Of a stretch of DNA of 64,000 bases, positions 42,961 through 49,934 are shown piece by piece. Position 1 is the stretch's first letter; each line of letters opens with the position of its first letter. The position numbers and the translations under genes were made by a program. The stretch lies in NCBI RefSeq assembly GCF_041053105.1, contig NZ_CP163444.1:372001-436000 (forward strand), given 5' to 3'. This DNA comes from Streptomyces sp. R44 (GTDB lineage: Bacteria > Actinomycetota > Actinomycetes > Streptomycetales > Streptomycetaceae). The notes beneath the pieces were generated by a model, which saw only the letters and a program-made list of their open reading frames with translations, ran no database searches and was not told the origin of the DNA.

Positions 42961-43467
42961 TCAGTCGCCGGTCGTGCCGTCGAGCAGCTCGCGCAGGATG
43001 TCGAGGTGTCCGTTGTGGCGGGCCGTCTCCTCGGTGAGGTGCAGGAGGATCCAGCGCAGATCGACGTGGAGGCCGTTGCGGATGGCGCGCTTCGCCTTGG
43101 TCTCCAGGTCGTTCTCGGCGACCAGTTCGCGGTAGCGGGCGCTCTGTTCGGCGTATTCGTCGAGCAACTGCGTGAGCGGGAAGTCGACGGCGATACGCAT
43201 CTCGCGGTCGGGGTCCTCATCGGTCCAGGGGCCGATGTCCTCCCCGCCGAGGAGGACCACTTCGAACCAGTAGTACTCGACCCAGCGGAGGTGGTTGATC
43301 ACTCCGCTCATGGTCATCAGCGGTGACTTCGGCAGGATCGCCTTGCGGGCGTTCTCCGCGGAGACGCCCTCGCACTTGGCGCGGGCCGTGTCACGGGTGT
43401 AGTCGAGGAACGTGGTGAGCTGGGTGCGCTCGTCCCACGCGGGCGGCGTGTCGTCAATTCTGGTCAT
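42961..43467 (-). CDS. DinB-family (DUF664) protein
   Basis: A 168-residue DinB-superfamily bundle starting at ATG 43467. Signatures: SGVINHLRWVEYYWFEVVLL, DLRWILLHLTEETARHNGHL and RELLDGTTGD. The histidines (NHL, HLTEE, HNGH) form the metal site. Probably a mycothiol-linked detoxification enzyme. Clear chromosomal relative of the transposon-borne gene at 6706-7221, including the shared DGTTG ending. Confidence 0.9.
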   Translation of the reverse strand: MTRIDDTPPAWDERTQLTTFLDYTRDTARAKCEGVSAENARKAILPKSPLMTMSGVINHLRWVEYYWFEVVLLGGEDIGPWTDEDPDREMRIAVDFPLTQLLDEYAEQSARYRELVAENDLETKAKRAIRNGLHVDLRWILLHLTEETARHNGHLDILRELLDGTTGD

Positions 43468-43618
43468 CGCGCGCAGCGTTCCTCATCGAGGCCACCGATG
43501 TCGAGGCGTTTTCGACGGACCCGACTCCTACGCCCAGCTCCTGGCCCGCCGCGCCGCGCAGGGACGCGGCGCCGACGGCCCGGCGTGACCCGCCGGGCAG
43601 GGCCTAGGATCGTCCGTC

Positions 43619-44230
43619 ATGCGAGCGTGGACGTTGCCGATGCGAGCGTGGACGTTGCCGGCCGCCGGAGTCGCCGTGCTGGCCTGGGGTGAGTGGTTGA
43701 ACCGGCGTTGGTCGCGGACCCTGGTCGAGGCCGGCGGCCACGGTTCCCGGGCTGTGGTCGTGCTCGGCTACCGCAATCCGTCCGAGTCGATCAACCTCAT
43801 CAACCGCTGGCGGGTCCGGGCCGGGATCCGTTCCGTCGATGCGGACGCCGGCGGCGACTCCGTGGTCGTCTTCAGCGGAGGGGCGGTCGGTGGTGACACC
43901 GCCGAGGCCGAGCTGATGGCCGACTACGCGCGGTCCGTTCTGCGGTACACGGGCCGTGTTCTCGTCGAGGACCGGAGCAGGACCACCTGGGAGAACATCA
44001 CCCACGTGGTCCCGCTGATCGAGGACGCGGAGCGCATCGCGATCGTGTCCCAGCCCGCACACGCGCTCAAGGCGCGCGCCTACCTGCGCCGTCAGCGGCC
44101 TGATCTCGCCGACAGGCTCGTACGCGCCGCCGACTATCGCCTCGGGGAGTGGACGCTGCTCAAGCCGCTTCTTGCCGCGTACGGGCTGTGGACACTGCGC
44201 GGTCTCACCGCGGCCGAACGCAGGCGGTAG
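43619..44230 (+). CDS. YdcF/ElyC-family (DUF218) protein
   Basis: A 203-residue protein starting at ATG 43619. A hydrophobic N-terminus (LPAAGVAVLAWGEWL) acts as an uncleaved signal or anchor, followed by the DUF218 core: SRAVVVLGYRN, DSVVVFSGGAVGGDTAEAEL, VLVEDRSRTTWENITHVVP and IVSQPAHALKARAYLRR. Members affect envelope integrity. The first seven codons (MRAWTLP) are duplicated by a perfect 21-bp tandem repeat (43619-43660). Confidence 0.87.
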   Translation: MRAWTLPMRAWTLPAAGVAVLAWGEWLNRRWSRTLVEAGGHGSRAVVVLGYRNPSESINLINRWRVRAGIRSVDADAGGDSVVVFSGGAVGGDTAEAELMADYARSVLRYTGRVLVEDRSRTTWENITHVVPLIEDAERIAIVSQPAHALKARAYLRRQRPDLADRLVRAADYRLGEWTLLKPLLAAYGLWTLRGLTAAERRR

Positions 44231-44284
44231 CTCCCACGCCCCGCCGTTCCCGGGCCAGAGTCAGGGCCCGGGCCCGGGCCGGGG

Positions 44285-44872
44285 TCAGATCTTCGGCGAG
44301 AGTCGGTACTGCTGTGGGTGGACGTGCAGCCGCGGTGAGGTGAGCAGCAGGGCTCGGTTGTCCTGTCCGCCGGCCATGTGGTCGAGCCAGCGCTCGTACC
44401 AGGCGAGGAAGTCCGGGGCCGAGGAGACGTTCGGGCCCCAGAAGCCGTCGGTGTTGCCGATGAGGACGCGCCCGGTGAGCGGGCCGGTCACTCCGAGGAG
44501 GGCGAGGTCGCTGCAGCCGCGTTCGATGACGTGCAGGAAGAGGTGGCCTTCGCGTGTGGGGCGGTAGGCCCGACGGAATCCTCTCGTCCGCGTGTCGGCG
44601 GATGCGCGGTTCATCGTGAAGAGGGCGCAGCGTTCCAGGGGGATCAGTCCGTAGTACGGGGACGCACCCGTGCCGCCCATGTTCGTGAGGAAGTCTCGGT
44701 AGGGGCGCGGGAGTTCCACGTCGTTCTCGGCTTCGAAGGCGTCTGCCCGGGCTTCGGGCAAGCGGGGGCCGAGACGGAATGCGTGCCGTTCCTCGCCGAA
44801 GGAGTGGCTTCGGTGGGGCGTGTAGGGAATGCGTGCAAGCTTGCGTCGCAGCCGCGGGATGCGGGAGTCCAT
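44285..44872 (-). CDS. SMI1/KNR4-family protein
   Basis: A 195-residue protein starting at ATG 44872 (MDSRIPRLRRKLARIPYTPH). It has the SMI1 core: ADAFEAENDVELPRPYRDFL and TNMGGTGASPYYGLIPLE, then HLFLHVIERGCSDLALLGV and the closing SSAPDFLAWYERWLDHM. Another SUKH-clan protein, so probably an immunity or regulatory factor. Orphan: no toxin nearby. Confidence 0.85.
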   Translation of the reverse strand: MDSRIPRLRRKLARIPYTPHRSHSFGEERHAFRLGPRLPEARADAFEAENDVELPRPYRDFLTNMGGTGASPYYGLIPLERCALFTMNRASADTRTRGFRRAYRPTREGHLFLHVIERGCSDLALLGVTGPLTGRVLIGNTDGFWGPNVSSAPDFLAWYERWLDHMAGGQDNRALLLTSPRLHVHPQQYRLSPKI

Positions 44873-45077
44873 GCGAGCTCTTTTCTCGTGTCGCCGGCAA
44901 TCTATCGCGCGGCGGCCGGGGATCATCCTGCGGGTGGGATCCCTACGAGCCGGGACGAGCTCCCCCGGCAGCCGGGCGAGGCGCCGGCGTTCAGCACACG
45001 CGGCACGGCCTGTCCGATGGCGTCACCAGGGGCCCCCTGGCAGCTCGCCCCGGGAGTCTTGTATGGTTCTCCGCGAA

Positions 45078-45216
45078 TCATCCAGAGGGGTGGAGGGACC
45101 GGCCCTACGAAGCCCCGGCAACTCCCCGATCGTCTCGGCGCTCCCTGTTCGCGCCGTCTCGTCGGGATCAGTGCCAACTCCGGCCTGCGCCAACGTGGCG
45201 CGGGAAAAGATGAGGA
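45078..45216 (+). promoter_or_regulatory. SAM-I (S-box) riboswitch
   Basis: All core parts are readable. P1 strand TCATC (45078-45082) pairs with GATGA (45209-45213). Conserved internal runs are CCAGAGGGGTGGAGGGACC (about 45082-45100), GGCCC-ACGAAGCC-GGCAAC, then GTGCCAACTCC (45171-45181). The P4 hairpin GCGCC-AACGT-GGCGC (45187-45201) precedes the GAAAAGATGAG closing strand. A GAGGAG ribosome site (45213-45218) overlaps the P1 3' strand, so SAM binding should block translation of the ORF at 45223, as in other actinobacterial S-boxes. Confidence 0.85.
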
Positions 45217-45222
45217 GACACG

Positions 45223-45333
45223 GTGCTCTCTACGCTGCCCTTCGCCCCGGCTCTGTCCGTTCCGGGCTTTCCGCGTACCCAGCTCATGATCGTCGCGGCA
45301 TATCGGCCGACGTCTTCGGCCCTTTCCCGCTGA
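45223..45333 (+). CDS. 36-residue ORF directly after the SAM riboswitch
   Basis: GTG 45223 is 5-6 bases after the GAGGAG that overlaps the riboswitch P1 stem, so this is the position the switch should control. The peptide (VLSTLPFAPALSVPGFPRTQ, then LMIVAAYRPTSSALSR) has fair codon bias (about 78% GC at third positions) but no known domain. It could be a leader peptide, a small regulatory protein or the stub of a deleted methionine gene. Confidence 0.35.
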   Translation: MLSTLPFAPALSVPGFPRTQLMIVAAYRPTSSALSR

Positions 45334-45426
45334 CCATCCCCCTCCCTCACCTTCCTTCCCCTGCCCTCCCCCGGGTGAGGTCGCCGCGAGGCATGCTCGC
45401 GCGCCGAGACTGGAGTACCCCTTTCC

Positions 45427-46149
45427 ATGGACATTTCGGATATTTCTAGCGGTGTCGGCGTCCTCGACAAGGCCGCGGTGATCCTCGACGCGCTGGCGTC
45501 GGGCCCTGCCCATCTGGCCGGGCTGGTCGCCACCACCGGTCTCGCGCGGCCCACGGTCCACCGGCTCGCCACGGCGCTCGAACGCCACCGGCTGGTCGGC
45601 AGGGACATCCAGGGCCGGTTCGTCCTCGGGCCCTGGATCGCCGAGCTCTCGGCCGCCTCGGACGAGGACTGCCTGCTGGCCGCGGCCGGCCCGGTCCTGA
45701 CCTCCCTCCGGGACGCCACGGGCGAGAGCGCGCAGCTCTACCGGCGCCAGGGTGAGGTGCGCGTCTGCGTCGCCGCCGCCGAGCGGACGTCCGGCCTGCG
45801 CGACATCGTGCCGGTGGGGTCCACACTCCCCATGAAGGTCGGCTCCGCCGCCCAGGTCCTGCTGGCCTGGGAGGAGCCGGAGCGGTTCTACCAGGGCCTG
45901 CAGGGTGCCCGCTTCACCGCGACCGCCCTGAGCGGCGTACGGCGCCGGGGCTGGGCCCAGTCGATCGGTGAGCGCGAACCCGGCATGGCCTCTGTCTCGG
46001 CGCCGGTCCGCGGCCCGTCGCAGCGGGTGGTGGCCGCCGTGACGGTCACGGGCCCGATCCAACGCCTCACCCGGCACCCGGGCGCCCGGCTCGCGAAGGC
46101 CGCCGTCGACGCCGCCGACCGCCTGACCGAGGTCGTATGCCGCTCCTGA
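45427..46149 (+). CDS. IclR-family regulator, NdgR-like
   Basis: A 240-residue regulator starting at ATG 45427. N-terminal winged helix GVLDKAAVILDALASGPAHL and TGLARPTVHRLATALERHRL; C-terminal effector domain with ESAQLYRRQGEVRVCVAAAE, STLPMKVGSAAQVLLAWEEP and QSIGEREPGMASVSAPVRG. It is very close to NdgR, the Streptomyces amino-acid regulator normally divergent from leuCD, but here no leuCD is present. It lies 94 bp downstream of the riboswitch-controlled ORF, hinting at methionine/SAM-linked expression. A weak GGAG precedes the start. Confidence 0.88.
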   Translation: MDISDISSGVGVLDKAAVILDALASGPAHLAGLVATTGLARPTVHRLATALERHRLVGRDIQGRFVLGPWIAELSAASDEDCLLAAAGPVLTSLRDATGESAQLYRRQGEVRVCVAAAERTSGLRDIVPVGSTLPMKVGSAAQVLLAWEEPERFYQGLQGARFTATALSGVRRRGWAQSIGEREPGMASVSAPVRGPSQRVVAAVTVTGPIQRLTRHPGARLAKAAVDAADRLTEVVCRS

Positions 46150-46204
46150 ACGTAAGGACGGAGCCGCGGCAGCCGCTCCGCTCCCCGCGCGGCATGATGG
46201 GGTC

Positions 46205-46597
46205 ATGCGAAATCAGCCTGTGCTCGTTTTCGATGGAGACTGCGGATTCTGCTCCACCTCGGTGAGGTTCGCCGAGCGACGCCTGAAGCCCCGGTGCGAG
46301 ACCACTGCCTGGCAGTTCGCGGACTTGGAGGGTCTCGGCGTCACGTCGACGCGGGCCTCGCACGAAGTGCTGTGGGTCACGCCCGGCGGTGTCGTGTACG
46401 GGGGCGCCCAGGCCGTCGCGAAGGTGCTCTTGAGCTCGGGCGGAGGGTGGCCGGCGGCGGGTGCGTTGCTCACGCTTCCTCCCGTGCGGTGGGTGGCCCA
46501 CGGTGTGTACCGGCTCATCGCGAACAACCGTCACCGCATGCCGGGAGGTACCGCCGCCTGCGCTCTCCCCCACCGCCCGGCCCCGCGACCCGACTAG
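46205..46597 (+). CDS. thiol-disulfide oxidoreductase, DCC family
   Basis: A 130-residue DCC-family protein starting at ATG 46205. Redox signature [15 protein letters not shown] (CxxC type) near the N-terminus, then [19 protein letters not shown] and [15 protein letters not shown] at the C-terminus. Its TAG stop (46595-46597) is the first triplet of the IS5-type element's terminal repeat, so the insertion defines, and perhaps shortens, the C-terminus. Confidence 0.88.
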   Translation: MRNQPVLVFDGDCGFCSTSVRFAERRLKPRCETTAWQFADLEGLGVTSTRASHEVLWVTPGGVVYGGAQAVAKVLLSSGGGWPAAGALLTLPPVRWVAHGVYRLIANNRHRMPGGTAACALPHRPAPRPD

Positions 46598-46628
46598 GCC
46601 GTGTATCGAAAGTGGATCTTGGGCTGTG
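46595..46628 (+). repeat. IS5-type element, left 34-bp terminal repeat
   Basis: Begins TAGGCCGTGTATCGAAAGTG; the final part reads CTTGGGCTGTG. Confidence 0.8.
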
Positions 46629-47379
46629 CATGATCTCGGTTCTTCCGTGGCGGGACGTCCCCGTCGAGTACGGACCGTGGAGCCGGGTCTACGACCTATT
46701 CCGCCGGTGGCAGCGGAACGGCACCTGGCAGCGAATCCTCACCCAGTTCCAGTCCCTGGCCGACGCGAAGGGCGCGATCGTGTGGGACTTGAACGTCGAC
46801 TCCACGGTCTGCCGCGCCCATCAGCATGCGGCCGGGGCCCGCAAGCAGGGCGACCGGCAAAAGGAACCGCCGGGCGGCATCTTCACCGAGCCCCGTGATC
46901 ACGGGCTGGGACGCTCGCGCGGCGGGTTCACCACCAAGCTGCACCTGGCCGTCGAGCAGGGACAGAAGCCCATGTCGATCCTGGTCACGGCAGGGCAGCG
47001 CGGAGACTCGCCGCAGTTCGAGCCCGTGCTGGAGAAGGTTCGCGTGCCCCGCCTCGGGCCAGGCCGGCCGCGCGTCCGCCCCCATCGGGTGCGGGCCGAC
47101 AAGGCGTACGCCTCCCGCAAGAACCGCGCCTACCTGCGCCCCCGCGGGAGCCGCTGCACCATCCCGGACAAGGCCGACCAGGCGCGCAACCGCCAGAAGC
47201 TCGGCTCCCGCGGCGGTCGGCCGCCACGCTTCGACCCGGTCGACTACCGCGAGCGTCACGCGGTCGAGTGCGGGATCAACCGCCTCAAGAGGAACCGCGC
47301 GGTCGCCACACGCTACAACAAGCTCGCCGCCCGCTACGAGGCCACCGTCCTCATCGCTGCTATCAACGAATGGCTGTGA
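46629..47379 (+). pseudogene. IS5-type transposase lacking its N-terminus
   Basis: Starts at the in-frame ATG just after the left repeat; the first recognisable residues are [20 protein letters not shown], normally about residue 50 of this transposase. The DDE part is intact: [58 protein letters not shown] and [17 protein letters not shown]. The helix-turn-helix needed to bind the ends is missing here but present, inverted, at the other end. Confidence 0.82.
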
Positions 47380-47407
47380 CCAGCACCTGCCGTTAGAGCT
47401 CCGGCGA

Positions 47408-47866
47408 CTAGAAGAACGTCATGTCCCAGTCACCCGAGATCAGAGCCCGCACGGCTTCCTCGAACCCTTTGGCGACCCGCTGAACTCCCGCGTCGCCGCC
47501 AAGGACGATGTCGCCGTTCTCGGCGAGGAGGACCATCTCCTCGGTCTCGAAGGCAATGCCCACCGGCAGGGCGGACATGCCGAGGCGCTTCTCGAAGTAC
47601 CGCACGTTCGGCGCGAACGCCTCCGCAGCCTCCTCGACTGAGATCGTCAGCGAGGTCTCGTCCCCGGTGACGTGCGACGGCCAGAAGGCCGTCGTCTCGC
47701 CGTACGTCCCGAGGAACGCCATGAGCTCGTCGGTGACGTCGAAACCCGCCTCCTGGTAGGCCAGGCGGGCCGCCTCGATGTCCACGGGACTGCACTCGAC
47801 GCGCGAGGCACCGGTGAACGCCCTGCCGAGGGATTCCTCCCTCAGCCTGCTCTGCTCATCACTCAT
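47408..47866 (-). CDS. SUKH-3-family immunity-like protein, transposon passenger
   Basis: A 152-residue protein starting at ATG 47866. SUKH-3 core: DIEAARLAYQEAGFDVTDEL and MAFLGTYGETTAFWPSHV, YFEKRLGMSALPVGIAFETE, MVLLAENGDIVLGGD, and the conserved end GFEEAVRALISGDWDMTFF. A neutraliser of secreted toxins by family. Convergent with the partial transposase (28 bp between stops), enclosed by the element's repeats; so an immunity gene carried by a mobile unit. Confidence 0.85.
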   Translation of the reverse strand: MSDEQSRLREESLGRAFTGASRVECSPVDIEAARLAYQEAGFDVTDELMAFLGTYGETTAFWPSHVTGDETSLTISVEEAAEAFAPNVRYFEKRLGMSALPVGIAFETEEMVLLAENGDIVLGGDAGVQRVAKGFEEAVRALISGDWDMTFF

Positions 47867-47939
47867 CCGGTGTGCACCTTTCTGACCATGCCGGGCACCC
47901 ATGTCTCGCAGCTCTTACACAAAGGGAATCTATGCGGGA

Positions 47940-48065
47940 CGGATGGGGCCGGACGTCCAGCAACTGTTGCCGAGGCCAGACGGACGCTTGCCCAGCCCTG
48001 ACACCCTTCGGCAACAACGGTTCCAGCACCGCCCACTGCTCGTCCGTGAGATCTCCCCGCCCCAT
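47940..48065 (-). pseudogene. inverted N-terminal piece of the IS5-type transposase
   Basis: Starts at ATG 48065: MGRGDLTDEQWAVLEPLLPK, then VWPRQQLLDV, after which similarity ends. It is the helix-turn-helix start of the same transposase whose C-terminal part is at 46629-47379; about ten residues are missing at the joint. Confidence 0.75.
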
Positions 48066-48079
48066 GGAATGAGATTGTC

Positions 48080-48113
48080 CACAGCGCAAGATCCACTTTC
48101 GATACACGGCCTA
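48080..48113 (-). repeat. IS5-type element, right 34-bp terminal repeat
   Basis: Mirror of 46595-46628 with a single G/C difference. Confidence 0.8.
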
Positions 48114-48142
48114 GTGCTCTGACCGCGAGGGTTCACCGGGTT
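48114..48142 (+). repeat. IS630 element 3, left terminal inverted repeat
   Basis: Begins GTGCTCTGACCGC and ends GGTTCACCGGGTT. The preceding TA is also the last two bases of the adjacent IS5-type element. Confidence 0.8.
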
Positions 48143-48149
48143 GGTGGTC

Positions 48150-49288
48150 GTGACGGTTGGATGTGCGGTGACGTCCGATCCGACCGCTGGAGGCGCGTTG
48201 GGCGAGCCTGTCCGTGTGCGCAGACTGACCGACCAGGAGGGGCCGAAGCTGCAGCGGATCGTGCGCCGGGGCAGCACCAGTTCGGTGCGCTATCGGCGCG
48301 ATGATGCTGCTGGCCTCGGCAGGCGGGAACCGGGTGCCGGTGATCGCCCAGCTCGTGCTGGCCGATGAGGACACCGTCCGGGACGTGATCCACCGGTTCA
48401 ACGATGTCGGCCTGGCCTGCCTGGACCCTCAGTGGGCGGGAGGCCGTCCCCGCCTGCTCAAGCCTGACGACGAGGACTTCGTCATCCAGACGGCCACCAC
48501 CCGCCCCACCAAACTTGGTCAGCCCTTCACCTGCTGGTCCATCCGCAAACTCGCCGCCTACCTGCGGAAAGTCCGGGGGCGCGTCATCCGGATCGGCCGT
48601 GAGGCCTTACGTTGCCTGCTCGCCCGCCGCGGCGTGACCTTCCAGCGCACCAAGACGTGGAAGGAATCCCCGGACCCCGACCGCGAGGCGAAGCTGGACC
48701 GGATCGAGGAGGTCCTCGACCGCTTCCCGGACCGGGTCTTCGCCTTCGACGAGTTCGGCCCTCGGGATTCGTCCCACCGCGGGCTCGGGCTGGGCCGAGC
48801 AAGGCCGGCCCGAGCGGCATCCCGCGACCTACCACCGCACCCACGGGGTGCGCTACTTCCACGGCTGCTACTCGATCGGCGACGACACCCTGTGGGGCGT
48901 CAACCGCCGCCGAAAGGGTGCCGCCAACACCTTGGCCGCGCTGACGTCCCGATCTACGTGATCATGGACAACCTGTCCGCCCACAAGGGCGCCGACATCC
49001 GCTGCTGGGCGAAGAAGAACAAGGCCGAGCTGTGCTTCACCCCGACCTGCGCGTCCTGGGCGAACCCGATCGAAGCCCACTTCGGCCCGCTGCGCCAGCT
49101 CACTATCGCCAACTCGAACCACCCCAACCACACCGTGCAGACGCGGGGCCCTGCACGCCTATCTGCGGTGGCGAAACGCCAACGCCCGCCACTGCGACGT
49201 CCTGGCCGCCGAAGGCCGTGAACGCGCCCGCATCCGCAGCGAGAAGGGCATCTGCTGGGGTGGACGACCACTCGCCCAGGCGGCGTGA
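48150..49288 (+). pseudogene. IS630-family transposase, several frameshifts
   Basis: Starts around GTG 48150 (VRVRRLTDQEGPKLQRIVRR). It shifts frame near 48295, then reads LADEDTVRDVIHRFNDVGLA, LLARRGVTFQRTKTWKE and FAFDEFGP (first Asp). A second shift near 48770 gives HGVRYFHGCYSIGDDTLWGV, then VIMDNLSAHKGADIR (second Asp), CASWANPIEAHFGPLR (final Glu), and the end GRPLAQAA at TGA 49288. Not functional as it stands. Confidence 0.82.
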
Positions 49289-49294
49289 GCATCC

Positions 49295-49765
49295 TCAGGG
49301 CTCTTGCTCCCCGGGGTGCCATACGTATCGAATGTCCGGCTCGCGTTCCTCGTTGCGGTGCCCATCGGTGGACTCGGCAGCGATGAAGCCGTGCCGCTCG
49401 TAGAAGCGGCGTGCCGACGCGTTGACCTGGAATGTCCACAGTGCCAACCCGGCCGGGCGACGCTGCTTCGCAAGGTCGACGAGTCGGCCGCCGATGCCCT
49501 GGCCCTGCCAGGCGGGATCGAGATAGAGCTGATCCAGGTCTTCGCCGTCCAGCACCATCATCCCGACCACCGAGCCGTCGACCGTCGCCACCCACGTATC
49601 CTGGCCCGGCACGACCACCTCCCGGAACCAGGACCGGACCTGGTCGTCCGTATGCGCACGGCGCACGCCCGGAAGCGCCGCCGCGAAGGCACGCAGCCAC
49701 ACATCGGCCACCGCAGCAGCATCGGAGGCGACCGCGCGTCGGACGACAGAGTTGTTGATCTCCAC
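49295..49765 (-). CDS. GNAT-family N-acetyltransferase, transposon passenger
   Basis: A 156-residue acetyltransferase starting at ATG 49765. Pattern: VRRAVASDAAAVADVWLRAF, WVATVDGSVVGMMVLDG, LDQLYLDPAWQGQGIGGRLV (acetyl-CoA loop Q-x-x-G-x-G) and LWTFQVNASARRFYERHGF. Intact and well biased, unlike the broken transposase next to it. Substrate unknown; many such enzymes acetylate antibiotics or polyamines. Entirely within the IS630 terminal repeats. Confidence 0.88.
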   Translation of the reverse strand: MEINNSVVRRAVASDAAAVADVWLRAFAAALPGVRRAHTDDQVRSWFREVVVPGQDTWVATVDGSVVGMMVLDGEDLDQLYLDPAWQGQGIGGRLVDLAKQRRPAGLALWTFQVNASARRFYERHGFIAAESTDGHRNEEREPDIRYVWHPGEQEP

Positions 49766-49831
49766 AGCGACGCATGCTCGCAGACGCGCGATGCGGCTGC
49801 ATCCGACTTCTCCGCCGTCGAACCAGAACGG

Positions 49832-49860
49832 AACCCGGTGAACCTATGCGGTCAGAGCAC
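49832..49860 (-). repeat. IS630 element 3, right terminal inverted repeat
   Basis: Mirror of the left end with 26 of 29 matches; TA follows. Confidence 0.8.
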
Positions 49861-49934
49861 TAGCGCACCGGCGGAGAGCCGACCCGGGAGCCGGCGGGAG
49901 CAGCATCACCGGATGGGGTGAACACGGCGGTCCT

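Larger units (their letters stand above)
46595..48113 (+). mobile_element. IS5-type element with split transposase around a SUKH-3 gene
   Basis: Inverted repeats of 34 bp (46595-46628 and 48080-48113) differ at one base. The left end is followed by the transposase C-terminal part (46629-47379, from about codon 50). The right end carries, inverted, the transposase N-terminal ~40 codons (47940-48065). A SUKH-3 gene lies between, so the two ends come from opposite halves of one transposase type. The right end abuts IS630 element 3 at a shared TA. Confidence 0.75.
48114..49860 (+). mobile_element. IS630-family element 3 carrying a GNAT passenger gene
   Basis: Inverted repeats of 29 bp (48114-48142 and 49832-49860, 26 matches) are flanked by TA at 48112-48113 and 49861-49862. 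Inside: a rightward, multiply frameshifted transposase (48150-49288) and a convergent GNAT acetyltransferase gene whose stop is 6 bp from the transposase stop. A weak inner right end (TCAGGGCTCTTGC vs TCAGAGCACTAGC) spans the GNAT stop. Length 1747 bp. Confidence 0.8.
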
